Assembly: GCA_017563185.1 (NCBI GenBank)
Contig: JAFXIL010000058.1
Span: 1 to 35,468 of the forward strand
Length of the DNA: 35,468 nucleotides
Direction of reading: 5' to 3'
Source of the DNA: Kiritimatiellia bacterium
GTDB lineage: Bacteria; Verrucomicrobiota; Kiritimatiellia; RFP12; UBA1067
Position numbers and translations under genes: made by a program. Shown here piece after piece: positions 9,701 to 19,336 of this stretch. Numbering within the stretch: position 1 is the first letter of the stretch; the number at the start of each line of letters is the position of its first letter. The notes beneath the pieces are model-generated. The model did not search any database and was not told where the DNA came from. It worked only from the letters and a program-made list of their open reading frames with translations.

Positions 9701-12700
9701 TGGCCGAGGTAGAGCGAGCCGACCCGCAGGAAGTAGTCCGGCACGCCCTGGCCGAACGTGTTCGGCTTGATCGGGCTGATGGCCGGGAAGCCGTACTTCA
9801 CGAAGCCCTCGGAGATCAGATACTCCGCGTAGTTGGAGAGCTGGTCGTTGTCATGGTCGCCATAGGCGGTCTCGCTGGCGATGCCGTTCAGGCGCTCCCA
9901 CCAGTCTGGCATGCCGTCCTTGTCGGTGTCGCGCTTGTCGGCGAACGTGTTCTCGGCAACGCCGCCGGGGAGCATGCCGCTCGCGAGGTCGCGCATATAC
10001 GCTTCACGCGCCGTCATCTCCGTGCCGGAGGCGTCGGGCCATTTCACGATGGAGGACCATTCGATGTCCTCGGGCGCGCCGTAGCTGCCGATCGCGATCT
10101 CCTGCCACCAGTCGGGCATGCCGTTGCCGTCGACGTCGGCGAGAGCGGAGCCGCCGTTGGCCGTGACTTCCCAGGCATCGGCAGCGCCGTCTCCGTCCCA
10201 CATCTCCTCGGTGCGCTTGGCGAACGCGCCGCCGAGAGGAACGAGGTCGGAAGTGCCCACGAAGCCGCTGCGAATCTCGAACGCGTAGGCCGTGCGGTTC
10301 GTCGCGAAGCTCGCGTCAGCCTCGGCCATGTAGTTCAGGAAGAACTCATGGTAGGCCCTCTCGGAGCTGTAGTTGTACATCGGATAAGGATGCGCAGTGT
10401 TCGGGAAGAGGATCTTCTTCACCTCGCCGACAGTGGCTGCGGCGGCAAGTTCGTTGATTTCACCGTACACCTCCCTCGCGGCGGCTGTGCCGCCGAAGAA
10501 CTCGCTCCAGTAGCGCGAATCGGCGCAGGAGCCGTCCATGAACGGCAGATGGCCGCACGTGTTCTGGATCCACGGCACCCAGCGGTAGTTCTCATAGACG
10601 GTGCTGTGCACGGGCAGGGCGCTCCACCAGCCGCACTCGAAGGTGCCGGCGGGCAGCACGCCGTCCATGTCGCGCACGTTGTCGAAGACGTACTTCGTGA
10701 AGCCGGCGGGCTCCCAGAGGACGTCTGTGGCGTTCACGGCGCCGGGCATCGCCTGGAACGCATAGTGCTGCAGAAGCTCGGCGGGCAGCATGCCCTTGCC
10801 GTCGTTGTCGTTGCGCGTGTAGCCCTTCAGCCAAGCGGCGTACACCTCGTCGCGCTGTGCGGCGACGTCGGCGAAGCTAAAGCGCTTCTTGTAGGAGGCC
10901 TTGATCTCGCTGAGAGTGCGCACGCCGTCCCACACGCGCACTTCGTCGATGTAGCCCTGGTAGAAGTTCGCGTAGCTCTTCCACGTCGTCTCCTCTGTGA
11001 GGCCGATGGCCGTTCCGTCCATGGCCTGGGCGCCGAGCACGAACGCGCACGGGAGGTTGATGTAGCCGTTCTCGAGAACCGGGAAGTTTTCCATGCCGAT
11101 CACGGCCTCCTGATGCATCACCACAAGGCCGTTGGCGGGCTCGAGCGAGGTGGCGGTGATGCCGGAGACGCGGCCGTCCTGATGCAGCTTCAGCTCCTTG
11201 CCGTCGTATGTGAGGGCCACGTGCTGCCACTTGCCCTGCTCGGGCACCGTGCCGATTACCGTGGGCGAACCAGGACCAGTGCCGGAAGGAACGGCGTCGG
11301 ACGTGTCGAAGAGACCGTACACGCGGCCGTCGGCCTTGATGCCGATGCGGAAGTTGGCGCGAATCTGGGCCTCGTCGTTCTCGTAGGTGGAGGAGGTGTA
11401 CCTGCATGCACGCTCGAGAACCACCTGCTCACGTGTGAGGTCTTCGGGGCAGATCCACGCCTCGACCGTGAACTGACGCAGCACGTCGTACTGGTCGCCG
11501 TTCGGACGGTGGAAGTAGCCGGAATAGGAGACCGCGGCGGATTCTGCGCCGGGGAACCACATCGCCTGGCGACGGTCAGGATCCGCGAATATGAGCGGGT
11601 CGGAGATGGCGTTGCCCGTCATCGCGCGCTCGTCGGCGTCTGCTACGCGATCGTTGTCGGTGTCGTAGCCTTCGTTCTCCTCGAAGGAGTACATGAAGGT
11701 GCCGGAGGTCGATCCTTCCATGGTCTTGCCGGAGCCGACGGACCAGAACCAGGGATATACCGCGAAGTCGGGCGAGTCGACGTACGGGTCGAGCTGATAG
11801 TACTGAACCGTGAAGCTTGCGTTGTTGAGCGCCGTCGAGTCGGTGTACCACAACGGAGTCGGGTCGGTGTGGGTGGGCATAGGCGAGGTCATGTTCACAA
11901 TCAGCGCCTCGGAGATGTTTCTAAGGCCATCGCCGTCAGCGTCAGCCTCGGGCGTGCCCATCATCCAGGGATAGGCGATTGCGTCGAACTTGGGCTCGTC
12001 GCCGTTCCAGGGCTGCTGCGGCCAGCCAGTCCAGCCGTTGCACCAGTGGTTGATCATGCCCATGTACTGCGCGGCGATCACGTCATAGTCGAGGCCGCCG
12101 TCCTGCACGGAGCCGAGCAGCGGGTTGAGGCCGTGGAAGATCTCGTAGAAGTCGTCCATGCCGTCCATGTCGGTATCCCACTGGCGGGGATCGGTGCTGA
12201 CGTATCCAAGGGCCGGGAAACGCTGGCCGTTGGGGTCGAGGCCGGCGGGCGTGAGCATCACGCGGTAGCCGAGGTCATCATAGTTGACCATGCCCTCTGT
12301 GTAGTTGTTGAGGCTCAGCCAGTCCCATTCCTGCGGCGGCTTTACGAAGTAGCCGAGGTACTCGAACTGCCAGGCGCCGGTGGCGGCGAAGCCGTTGTCC
12401 TTGCACGCCTTGTAGAACGTGTCGCCGTCCATGATGTTCATCGGCAGGAAGCTCACGAACTTGCGCGACCTCTCGGGGCCGTCGGGGATCCAGCTGCCCA
12501 TGAGCGGCGTCTCGGAGTCGTCGTAGCGGAGATGGCGCAGGGACTGCACGAGGTACTCCTGGAAGTTCTGGAGGCCGTCGTGGTCGAAGTCGAAGTCGCG
12601 ACGAGTGCCGGTGCGCGGGTCGCGCGAGACCACGTCGAAGAACGCGCCGGAGCGGCCGAGGTTTCCGTCGGGCAGAAGCGTGAAGGCGTCGCCCGCGTAC

Positions 12701-15700
12701 GTGCCGTCCATGCCGCCGGTGATGTAGAAGCCTGCGGCTGCGGCGCCTTCAGCCCCAAGCCCGTCGCCGCGGCGGATCATCTTCAGCACGTCGTCGTCGA
12801 GCACGCCGCCGGCGTCGCGCGCCTCGGCGGTGAAGAGGATGCCCGCGAACTGCCGTTCCCAGGCGTCGGGCAGAAGGTCGCCGTCGGTGTCGACGGTGCA
12901 CGGGTTCAGGCCGCCGCCGCGGATGCAGAGCTCCCTGTTCGACGGGTCGGCCTTCTCCTCGTCGGGCTTTCCGTCGCGGTCGCCGTAGATGAAGGTGAAG
13001 CCGTGGGCGACGATCGAGGTCGATTTGCCCCACACCCAGTCGGCCACCCATCCGGCGCCCTCGGCGCCGTCCGAGAGGCCGTCGCCGTCGGTGTCGGTGT
13101 TGTTCGGATCGGTGGGGAAGAACTTGTTGAACCAGCCGGAGTTGAGGCCGGTGTGCTGCGAGTAGATGGTCTCGCAGCCGGAGTAGGCGTTGCAGGAGTC
13201 GGTGCCGGCGAACTCGGCCACGAGGTTGAGGCCGTCGTTGTCCACGTCGGCAGTGTCGGCCGCGCGGCCGTCGTTCGGATTGTGGCCCACGTAGAGCTCC
13301 CAGCCGTCGGGAACGCCGTCCTTGTCGGTGTCTGCGCCGTGGTTGTCGCTGGCGTAGGTCTGGCTCATCGACTCGGTGACCCAGTCGGGATCCTCGTAGG
13401 CGACGTTCGGGTTGGTGGTGCCGCGGCGGAGGACGCGTTCGTGGCGGCGCTGCTTCCTGTCGTTCCAGAGCGCCTTGTCGGCCGCCTTGGAGAAGACGAA
13501 CGCCTCGCCGGCGTCTTCGTCCCAGCCCTCCATCGCGGGCGTCGCCTCGTAGCGGTACTTGAGGAGGAGGTACTCGTCGCGCGCGGTGTAGCCCTTGGTG
13601 TTCACGGGCTCACCGGCGCCGTTGAGATACACCGAGCCGACGATGACCGAATTTGGCTCCCAGCGGCGCGCGAGGTAGCCGTGGTCGTTGATGTTCCAGC
13701 CGGTGCGCGGATCGAACCCGAACTGGTTGTACACCTGGTCGTGGATGAGCGCAAGGGACTGGCCGAGGGCGACGGAGACGATGTTCGTGTTGCCTTCGAG
13801 CAGAAGCGAAGTCGCGGAGAGGGGCGGCAGCCCGGCCGAGCCGCGGTTCTTCGGCACGCACACGGCGGAAGCGTCGCCGTAGCGGAACACGGCGATGGCG
13901 TTCAAGTTGGTGACGCCGTCGGTGAACTTCCACGCGCCGCCCTCTTCGGCGGTGATGAAGTTGCCACCGTCGTTCGGGAGGGCGTATTCGCCGAGGCCGT
14001 CGATTTTGACGATGGCGTATTCGCCGGGGGTGGTGAAGTAGGCCATGAAGTCGCCGTCGGCGTTCATGCCGCCGTTGTTGGCGTTGTCGGCCTTGACGGG
14101 ATTCATGCCGCGCATGATCTCCCAGAGATCGGAGAGGCCGTCCCCGTCGGTGTCCCAGCTGATCGGGCTGGTGCCAAGAGCATACTCCTCGAGGTCGGTG
14201 AGGCCGTCGTTGTCGGTGTCGCGCTCGTTGGCGGAAGCCGTGGATGCCTGCGTGGGATCGAACGCGGCGGCGATCTCCTCGGGGGTGAGCTCCTCGCCCA
14301 CGGCGATGTCGTCGATGGAGAACTTGGTGCCGCGGAGGCGGTTGTCGATGCCGTCAACGCCGACCATGGCGCTGTACCAGAAGTAGTACTCGTAGCCGTC
14401 GGGGAATCCGTCTTCGTCCGTGTCGGCCACTGTCGGGTCGGTGCGGTTCTCGGGAATCCAGCTGTTGGCCGCGTTGAGCCCGGCTGTCCAGGCGGCGACT
14501 TCCGTGGCGTTGGTCGGATTGGGCAGACGGCGAATCGGGTTGCCTTCCTCGTCGGTGTCCTCGACCCAGAGGTTGTTCACGCGGGCGATCGCGTTCGACT
14601 CTGCCTCGGAGAACGACGGAATGGATATCCACGCGCCGCGCACGTTGCGGTTGAGGCCGTCGTTGTCGGCACGCATGTTGAGGCCGTCGTGGAAGCCGCG
14701 GATTTCGAGAATCGCCCTGAACTCGCCGCCGAGGCGGGCCCAGTTCTGGACGTTCTCAACGAGGGAGCCGCCATGCGCGGTCAGCGCGGGCAGGAAGTCC
14801 TCGTCCATGTTGGCCGCGGCGAGGGCTCTGAGGTCGCCGCCCTCCTCAAGCTCCACCGCGTCCTCGACGGCCTGGTAGAGGCGGCCGCCGGCCCAGGTGG
14901 TGTTGGCGGCGTACACGTCGGGGATGCCGTCCTGGTTGATGTCGCCCACGTTGTCCTCCTTGTAGCGCTCGATGGAGAAGATGGCCTCCACCATGGTGCG
15001 GGGGAAGGAGGGCGCCTCGTCGTCGGCCTCCGGCATCTGCACGCGGTTTTCGCCGGTGGAGCTGTTCACCTCGGGCTGGACGGTGCCGCTGAGGTGGGAG
15101 GAGTTGCCCTCCTCGGTGTCGTAGAACAGCCAGCAGTAGAAGTAGCTGTCCATGCCGTTGCCGGGGTTGTAGGTGTAGTACGAGCCGTAGGAAGAGGGCG
15201 TGTTGTACCAGGTGCCGGCGTTGTCAACCGCGTAGTCGCGGCTGCCGGCGGGGCCGAGGCTGCCGTTGTCCACGTCGCCCACCTTGTAGCCGTATGCGTA
15301 GATCTTCGGGTTGAGGTCGTTGGCGGGCTGGAAGTCCCAGTACTGCGTGAAGTTGCTCACGCGCGTGGGATAGTCGGCCGAGGTGCACCACACGCGGCCG
15401 GCGCCGATGCCCACCGCGCCGGTGTACTTCTGCGAGAACGCGGATAGCGCGCCGGTGTTCGGGCGGCGAGGAGTGATCTCGAGGCCCATCGAGGCCTCCA
15501 CCTTGTAGTACCAGGTGCGGGTGTCGGTGCCGCCGTCCTTGTCCTGCACCATGAGCGTGACCTCCTTGTGGCCCGCGCTCGTGAAGATGATCTGCTTGTT
15601 GTAGGTGCCGGTGGTGGACTGCGTGGTCGTCTGCGACGAGCCGTTGTAGCTCCACGTCACGGTCATGTTCTGCTGGTCGGGCAGCACGTCCCTCACGTTC

Positions 15701-18700
15701 CACGTGATGTTGAACGGCACGTTGAGGGCGGCCGGGCGCTCGTTCGTGGAGACCACCTCGCCGGGACCGATCTTCGGATCGACGTTGGCCACAAAGATGT
15801 CGAAGTCCGTCACAGGCTGGTAGTACTGGCGCCACGTCTTGTTGGGGTCGGCCGTGCTGGGCGTCGTCTCGAGTATCTGGGCGTTGATGCGGAAGCCCTT
15901 GAGCTCGCTCTGCGGCGTGCCGTCAAGCTCGCTGAGGTAGAAGTAGCCGCTCGTCTGGCCGTTCTTGAATTCGATCTCGGTGCGGTTCAGAACGGGCATC
16001 ATGCCGTCGTTGAGGCCGTTGCGCAGAACAGTGAGCTGCACCGTGATGCTGCCGCCAACTTCAAGGCCTGTGGGCGGCACGTTCAGCTCGACGTTGATGC
16101 GGCCGCTGATCGGGCCAGTGTCGTTCTCGTTGAACACGTTGCTGCCAAGGGCGGGCGAGAGCGAGATCGCGGGCGCGTCGATCACCGTGACGTTCACCAC
16201 GAACTCGGGCGCCTCGTCGAACTCCTGGTCGGTCATGTCCTTGTCGCGCACCTTTGCCGTGACCTGGGCGTTGCCGGCGTTGCTGAAGGTGTGGGTGACG
16301 CTCTTGCCGGTGGGGGCGCCCCTGATGAGCTTCTTCTCCACCACTGCTCCGTTCTCCCAGAAGCGCAGCTCGGTATACGCCTTGTCGCCGTCCTCAAAGT
16401 CGAAGTAGCTGATGGCGGGGTCGGCGATGCCGATGGTGAATGTCTTCTCCACACCCATGGGCACCGCGGCCGTGTAGGTGCCGCCGCTCGTGGTCATGGG
16501 GGTGTCGTTCATCGAGATGTAGGAAATCCTCGGCGCAACGTTGGTGGAGTTGATGTAGAACGTCTTGCCGGTCCAGGCGCGGATGACGTTGTCCATCGTG
16601 TTGTCGTTGGCGTCGCGCACTTCGACCTCGAAGCGGAGGTTGCAGCCGGTGTAGCCGTCCTTCAGCTTGATCTTGGCGGAGCCGGTGGAAGCCCTGTCGC
16701 CGTTGTAGATGAAGGTGGAGGTGGTGTGGCTGTCGTCGTTCTGCGATGCGACGTAGGTGAGGTTGGAGGTCACCTCGTCGGCAGGATAGATGAACACGTA
16801 TGCCTGATCGGCAAGGCTCTCCTGGAACGCGTCGGAGAAGTTGAAGTTGACCGTGACCTCGTCGCCTTCCTTGTAGGGGGCGTTGCCCTTGTCAAGAACG
16901 GCGGTTACGGTCTTCGGCGCGCTCACGTTCACCTTGATGGAGTGGACGGGCGACTTCGCGCCGCCCTCGTTCATGACGTAGAACTTGGTCTGGTACGGGG
17001 ACCCAGGCTCGGAGGCCGTCACGTAGCGGCGCGGCACCACGAGCTCGCCGCCGGCGCTGGCGTGAAGACCGGGCACCGCGTCGTAGGAGCCGCTGCCGGT
17101 GTTGTCCCAGTACACGGTGTACGTGCCGTCGCTGATTTCGCCGATGGCGTCCTGGATCTGGATCGTGAAGTCGGTGACGACGTTGCCGGGCACGTTGAAG
17201 TATTCATAGCCGTTGACGGGCGAGACCACGTCGAGCGCGCCGCCGTTGTAGTTGATGCGCACGGAGTCGGGCGAGATCGCGCCCGTGAAGAACGCGCGCG
17301 CCTGCGCCGAGAGGGCGGTCTCGTCAACGGAGAACTGGATTCCCTTGAGGGTGTGCTCGTCGGCCCTGTTCGCGTAGAGGTAGAGCATGCTGCCGGATTC
17401 GGAGGCGAGGGTGCAGCCCTTGTTCACCGTCATGGTGACGACCCTCTGCGAGTATTCGTCGGAGCCTTCGCCGTTGAGGGAGACGCCGATGTACTTCCAG
17501 GGATCGGCAGTCTCGTCGTCCTTCATCTTGGGAACGAGCGTGACCGTGAGGGGATCGTCGTAGGGCCAGGGCTCGGTGAGCTCGAGGTCGATGGACGCGA
17601 CGGAAATCGTGTAGTCTGCCGACGTCTTAACCTCGTCGGCGCTGATGTTGACGGCCATGCCGGGCGGCGGCGGCTCCACCACGCGGATCGTGCGCCACGT
17701 GAAGTTGGTTAGCAGCGTGCCGGCCGAGTTGTACACGTTCGTGGGCGTGGCGGCCATGAAGACCTCGGTGGAGGAGCCCACCTTGTCGGCCGCGCCCCTG
17801 ATGCGGAAGGGAATCTCCTCGTCGCCGGGCTTGATGCTGACCGCGGCCACCTTGCGCGTCACGCCGTCCTTGAAGACGTAGTCGGTGCCGTTCACCACCT
17901 CGGCGATGGCGGGATCCTTCACCCACACGTACAGAACCTGCGAAGCCTCGCTGCCGCCCGGCACGGAGATGGCGGGCATGGCGGGGATGGCGGTGGTGGA
18001 GCCGGCGGCGATGCTGCGCCACACGGTCTCGTCGTCTGTTGTTCTCGAATCGAAGTCCGCCGCGCGGATGTAGATGCCGGCGAGGCTGAGGTCGTAGTCG
18101 CGCACGTTGCCGTACGTTCCGTCGGCCGTGACCACGTTCGGATGATAGACGCCGGTGCTGAGGCTCTGGTCGCCGAAGAAGAACTGCAGCTGGTTTGCGT
18201 TCTTGTACGCGACTCCGCTGTTGACGGCGGGGAAGTAGTTCCAGAGGTCGCTGTAGAGCATGTAGTACGACTCGCTGTACCATGCGCCGTCAAGGTTCAT
18301 CGCCTCGCCGAGGCCGTCGGGGCGCACGAGCTTGAGAGGCATGGCCAGATCGCCGCGCTGCACGACGTAGGAGCAGATGAACTCCGTGAAGAATCCGTCG
18401 TCCGACTGCTTCAGCTCCTCGATCTTTGCGAACCTGCGCTGGCCGCTGACCCACAGGCCCACCTGCGGCATGCTGTTGGTGTCGGCAATCGGGTCGTTGG
18501 GGCCCACATGCTGGAGCGACCACGGGTTGCGGTACTCGTCTTCGCTCGCCGGCGGCTGGGCGGGATCGATGTCGCCGCGGCGGCGGTTGACGACGCGGAT
18601 CTTGAACTTCACCTTTTCGCCGGCCACCAGAGGCTCGTTCAGGTTGGGGTACGTGCGCACCACCGTCTCAGGGTCCGAGTAGACCTCGATGGAGCGAATG

Positions 18701-18789
18701 TCGCCCGCCGCCTTCGCCGTGCGCGGCAGAGCGCACGCGAGCGCGGTAAGCGCCATCGCCAAGATGCCAAGCGTTTTCTTTGTCTTCAT
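6724..18789 (-). CDS. Giant exported protein (~4021 aa): Ig/PKD-like modules, DxDxDG calcium-binding repeats, LamG domain
   Basis: The start is placed at the ATG at 18789 because a GGAAGGAAG sequence precedes it and the protein then begins with a good signal peptide (MKTKK, hydrophobic core, AKA near residue 28). An in-frame ATG at 18828 overlaps the upstream stop but would put 13 odd residues ahead of the signal. Residues to about 1350 look like serial beta-sandwich (Ig, PKD or Calx-beta-like) modules. From about 1460 there are roughly 17 DxDxDG-type motifs followed by a short helix (e.g. DTDGDGLSDLWE near 1550, DTDKDGMPDWWE near 2950), like thrombospondin type-3/EF-hand loops. A LamG/jelly-roll domain lies at about 2435-2635, with FTVEAWICPE at its start and GYIDEVRVWDG at its end. 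More beta modules follow, then a final DTDQDGFPDAWE near 3826, and the chain ends FFKIKIR. It is probably a calcium-stiffened surface or adhesive protein. No catalytic domain, sortase motif or beta-barrel was seen. Confidence 0.9.
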   Translation of the reverse strand: MKTKKTLGILAMALTALACALPRTAKAAGDIRSIEVYSDPETVVRTYPNLNEPLVAGEKVKFKIRVVNRRRGDIDPAQPPASEDEYRNPWSLQHVGPNDPIADTNSMPQVGLWVSGQRRFAKIEELKQSDDGFFTEFICSYVVQRGDLAMPLKLVRPDGLGEAMNLDGAWYSESYYMLYSDLWNYFPAVNSGVAYKNANQLQFFFGDQSLSTGVYHPNVVTADGTYGNVRDYDLSLAGIYIRAADFDSRTTDDETVWRSIAAGSTTAIPAMPAISVPGGSEASQVLYVWVKDPAIAEVVNGTDYVFKDGVTRKVAAVSIKPGDEEIPFRIRGAADKVGSSTEVFMAATPTNVYNSAGTLLTNFTWRTIRVVEPPPPGMAVNISADEVKTSADYTISVASIDLELTEPWPYDDPLTVTLVPKMKDDETADPWKYIGVSLNGEGSDEYSQRVVTMTVNKGCTLASESGSMLYLYANRADEHTLKGIQFSVDETALSAQARAFFTGAISPDSVRINYNGGALDVVSPVNGYEYFNVPGNVVTDFTIQIQDAIGEISDGTYTVYWDNTGSGSYDAVPGLHASAGGELVVPRRYVTASEPGSPYQTKFYVMNEGGAKSPVHSIKVNVSAPKTVTAVLDKGNAPYKEGDEVTVNFNFSDAFQESLADQAYVFIYPADEVTSNLTYVASQNDDSHTTSTFIYNGDRASTGSAKIKLKDGYTGCNLRFEVEVRDANDNTMDNVIRAWTGKTFYINSTNVAPRISYISMNDTPMTTSGGTYTAAVPMGVEKTFTIGIADPAISYFDFEDGDKAYTELRFWENGAVVEKKLIRGAPTGKSVTHTFSNAGNAQVTAKVRDKDMTDQEFDEAPEFVVNVTVIDAPAISLSPALGSNVFNENDTGPISGRINVELNVPPTGLEVGGSITVQLTVLRNGLNDGMMPVLNRTEIEFKNGQTSGYFYLSELDGTPQSELKGFRINAQILETTPSTADPNKTWRQYYQPVTDFDIFVANVDPKIGPGEVVSTNERPAALNVPFNITWNVRDVLPDQQNMTVTWSYNGSSQTTTQSTTGTYNKQIIFTSAGHKEVTLMVQDKDGGTDTRTWYYKVEASMGLEITPRRPNTGALSAFSQKYTGAVGIGAGRVWCTSADYPTRVSNFTQYWDFQPANDLNPKIYAYGYKVGDVDNGSLGPAGSRDYAVDNAGTWYNTPSSYGSYYTYNPGNGMDSYFYCWLFYDTEEGNSSHLSGTVQPEVNSSTGENRVQMPEADDEAPSFPRTMVEAIFSIERYKEDNVGDINQDGIPDVYAANTTWAGGRLYQAVEDAVELEEGGDLRALAAANMDEDFLPALTAHGGSLVENVQNWARLGGEFRAILEIRGFHDGLNMRADNDGLNRNVRGAWISIPSFSEAESNAIARVNNLWVEDTDEEGNPIRRLPNPTNATEVAAWTAGLNAANSWIPENRTDPTVADTDEDGFPDGYEYYFWYSAMVGVDGIDNRLRGTKFSIDDIAVGEELTPEEIAAAFDPTQASTASANERDTDNDGLTDLEEYALGTSPISWDTDGDGLSDLWEIMRGMNPVKADNANNGGMNADGDFMAYFTTPGEYAIVKIDGLGEYALPNDGGNFITAEEGGAWKFTDGVTNLNAIAVFRYGDASAVCVPKNRGSAGLPPLSATSLLLEGNTNIVSVALGQSLALIHDQVYNQFGFDPRTGWNINDHGYLARRWEPNSVIVGSVYLNGAGEPVNTKGYTARDEYLLLKYRYEATPAMEGWDEDAGEAFVFSKAADKALWNDRKQRRHERVLRRGTTNPNVAYEDPDWVTESMSQTYASDNHGADTDKDGVPDGWELYVGHNPNDGRAADTADVDNDGLNLVAEFAGTDSCNAYSGCETIYSQHTGLNSGWFNKFFPTDPNNTDTDGDGLSDGAEGAGWVADWVWGKSTSIVAHGFTFIYGDRDGKPDEEKADPSNRELCIRGGGLNPCTVDTDGDLLPDAWERQFAGILFTAEARDAGGVLDDDVLKMIRRGDGLGAEGAAAAGFYITGGMDGTYAGDAFTLLPDGNLGRSGAFFDVVSRDPRTGTRRDFDFDHDGLQNFQEYLVQSLRHLRYDDSETPLMGSWIPDGPERSRKFVSFLPMNIMDGDTFYKACKDNGFAATGAWQFEYLGYFVKPPQEWDWLSLNNYTEGMVNYDDLGYRVMLTPAGLDPNGQRFPALGYVSTDPRQWDTDMDGMDDFYEIFHGLNPLLGSVQDGGLDYDVIAAQYMGMINHWCNGWTGWPQQPWNGDEPKFDAIAYPWMMGTPEADADGDGLRNISEALIVNMTSPMPTHTDPTPLWYTDSTALNNASFTVQYYQLDPYVDSPDFAVYPWFWSVGSGKTMEGSTSGTFMYSFEENEGYDTDNDRVADADERAMTGNAISDPLIFADPDRRQAMWFPGAESAAVSYSGYFHRPNGDQYDVLRQFTVEAWICPEDLTREQVVLERACRYTSSTYENDEAQIRANFRIGIKADGRVYGLFDTSDAVPSGTGPGSPTVIGTVPEQGKWQHVALTYDGKELKLHQDGRVSGITATSLEPANGLVVMHQEAVIGMENFPVLENGYINLPCAFVLGAQAMDGTAIGLTEETTWKSYANFYQGYIDEVRVWDGVRTLSEIKASYKKRFSFADVAAQRDEVYAAWLKGYTRNDNDGKGMLPAELLQHYAFQAMPGAVNATDVLWEPAGFTKYVFDNVRDMDGVLPAGTFECGWWSALPVHSTVYENYRWVPWIQNTCGHLPFMDGSCADSRYWSEFFGGTAAAREVYGEINELAAAATVGEVKKILFPNTAHPYPMYNYSSERAYHEFFLNYMAEADASFATNRTAYAFEIRSGFVGTSDLVPLGGAFAKRTEEMWDGDGAADAWEVTANGGSALADVDGNGMPDWWQEIAIGSYGAPEDIEWSSIVKWPDASGTEMTAREAYMRDLASGMLPGGVAENTFADKRDTDKDGMPDWWERLNGIASETAYGDHDNDQLSNYAEYLISEGFVKYGFPAISPIKPNTFGQGVPDYFLRVGSLYLGQMFADGDMISDAWEDLYGVDFASRGLWDALADPDDDGWSNRAEYQAGTRPDFEAMVGADTATLEEYPVPVVEVGIVYNGKKNFSSSPIVVQAWSQENGSDRQMSGLPDAAWTIPGPGAVADKEKHIGQNRNRVLTFGLGPGSVAAGSVSVHFRDPNALQMWEDENGEWNYIRSQEPNWWESVYDMPIAGDPEHGRMVTWRREQVGEINYVTGVMTVDFSHATLQGVDVEPLSEINGTADEDTGMFEYADLSMSSVRIVWQSQKAGVGNSGKFYLSWSDETAATGGDDSSSASGSEDNSEAKATKYGHLREGKNMFVVFADMDSNGVWSPGEPLGVASEVDVGWSAASFSVELTDIAPQMARMDLAGLTAAEDFATADVLTDRSTSVNGSYYSNQSLETAFKVLPDDGEEGDDVGAGVPGTQAEGRPAATATSRIRVIRTAVNGELGVGNTLYNGVVLDREIYLGGHPMLTEADLVADGLLDLDWGTLTAAWQATHNGSAITTALTNATYRVLYGNGSATGWTFNSFAAVTFVNAYEYGRQQTLAAPVAPKGTTQGATVTFQWRHEALDSNGYKIKDYPAFRLQVLDSSNAVVYDSGDRRAPARNSQGVYSWTAPLYDGMVTENGHVFTTKENYKWRVSMLDAKFTTPNWHEAQDFRLEATGMMNDGRRYGTIAANVRYFGPLAESVSTTPSVVSSLIHVQAFSSPDFVGVPVAEGWVTNATELTSQNVEGVNAVTLALPAGTYYVCAYIDANSNFMRDPWESWGYANGIGGSDLDVYKPAAVVVTEPSSAVPGVTIFIEDSDTDQDGFPDAWEYSTFGSLDAQNPAAGDTFFTKVNPGLLATVQAYSELGLAQLATGSDYVVPRLMSVLSGSDADSLAMAYLLCGGTNPNDLVPVTEVKVESFSTDGGMKFSIVSETKSVNGGRLLAAAPDPEFEIVLLSKKSLADEGWTETVAGKVSVPANGKVEVSSDILDLTVKARKAAGDQFFKIKIR

Positions 18790-18824
18790 GTTGCCGCTTC
18801 CTTCCGTTGAAACTTTACCGTCCG

Positions 18825-19313
18825 TCATTTAGAGGCGACGGGCGCCGCCGTCGCCTTCCCCTGGGCGACGGCCCTCTGGTCCGCCGCCTCCTTTTCGATG
18901 CGACGCCGCACTATGCCGCGCACATCTGCCAACTCTTTCTCCGCCCTCGCGCTCGCTTTCGCGTGCGCGACGACAAGCTGCCTCCAGCCCGCGTACTTCG
19001 CGGGATTGCCGTCTAGCTCGGCCTTGATCTGCTCTTCGGTGGCGTCCTCGCCGACAGCGCGGCGGGCGCGCGCCTTGAGCATGTCCATCTGCCGCGTGAT
19101 CTTCGCAAGGGCCACCGCCGTCCGCGTCTGCTGCGCCGCCTGGTCCTTGAGCTCCTTTGTGTAGGCGGGGTCGCTGCCGCGAGACACATGCACCTCGGGC
19201 TTCCTCTCGCAGCCCTCAAAAGCCGCGAAAGCAAGCAAACACGCCACCGCCGCAAACGGTGCAATGATCTGTATTCTCTTTTTTTCCATTTGATCGATCA
19301 GCCTCGAGAACAC
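18825..19313 (-). CDS. Small probable lipoprotein encoded just upstream of the giant protein
   Basis: 162 residues from a GTG at 19313 with a strong GGGAGGT just before it; an ATG at 19289 is the alternative but has no good ribosome binding site. A hydrophobic stretch (about 16-33) ends in FEGC, an imperfect lipobox, so lipid attachment at that Cys is likely but not certain. The mature part is almost entirely charged and helical, rich in Ala, Lys, Arg and Glu, and probably coiled coil. No family is recognised. The stop lies 35 bases before the start of the giant gene and no terminator separates them, so the two form a unit. A periplasmic or outer-membrane partner that helps export or anchor the giant protein is possible; that is inference from position only. 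Confidence 0.75.
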   Translation of the reverse strand: MFSRLIDQMEKKRIQIIAPFAAVACLLAFAAFEGCERKPEVHVSRGSDPAYTKELKDQAAQQTRTAVALAKITRQMDMLKARARRAVGEDATEEQIKAELDGNPAKYAGWRQLVVAHAKASARAEKELADVRGIVRRRIEKEAADQRAVAQGKATAAPVASK

Positions 19314-19336
19314 TAGACCTCCCGAAGCCGATTAAC

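Noticed and set aside
9590-14430. Dockerin domains suggested by the DxDxDG motifs of the giant protein
   Set aside because: The motifs are not in the paired ~22-residue dockerin arrangement with its KR recognition residues; they fit thrombospondin type-3/EF-hand-like loops in long arrays better, and no cohesin is nearby.
8629-15447. A 2272-codon open frame on the plus strand opposite the giant gene
   Set aside because: It is His/Val/Arg-rich with no domains, signal or ribosome binding site, and it mirrors the strong third-position GC bias of the minus-strand gene, whose repeats and LamG domain are convincing.
15568-17712. A 714-codon plus-strand frame opposite the N-terminal part of the giant gene
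   Set aside because: Same composition artefact; no recognisable protein features.
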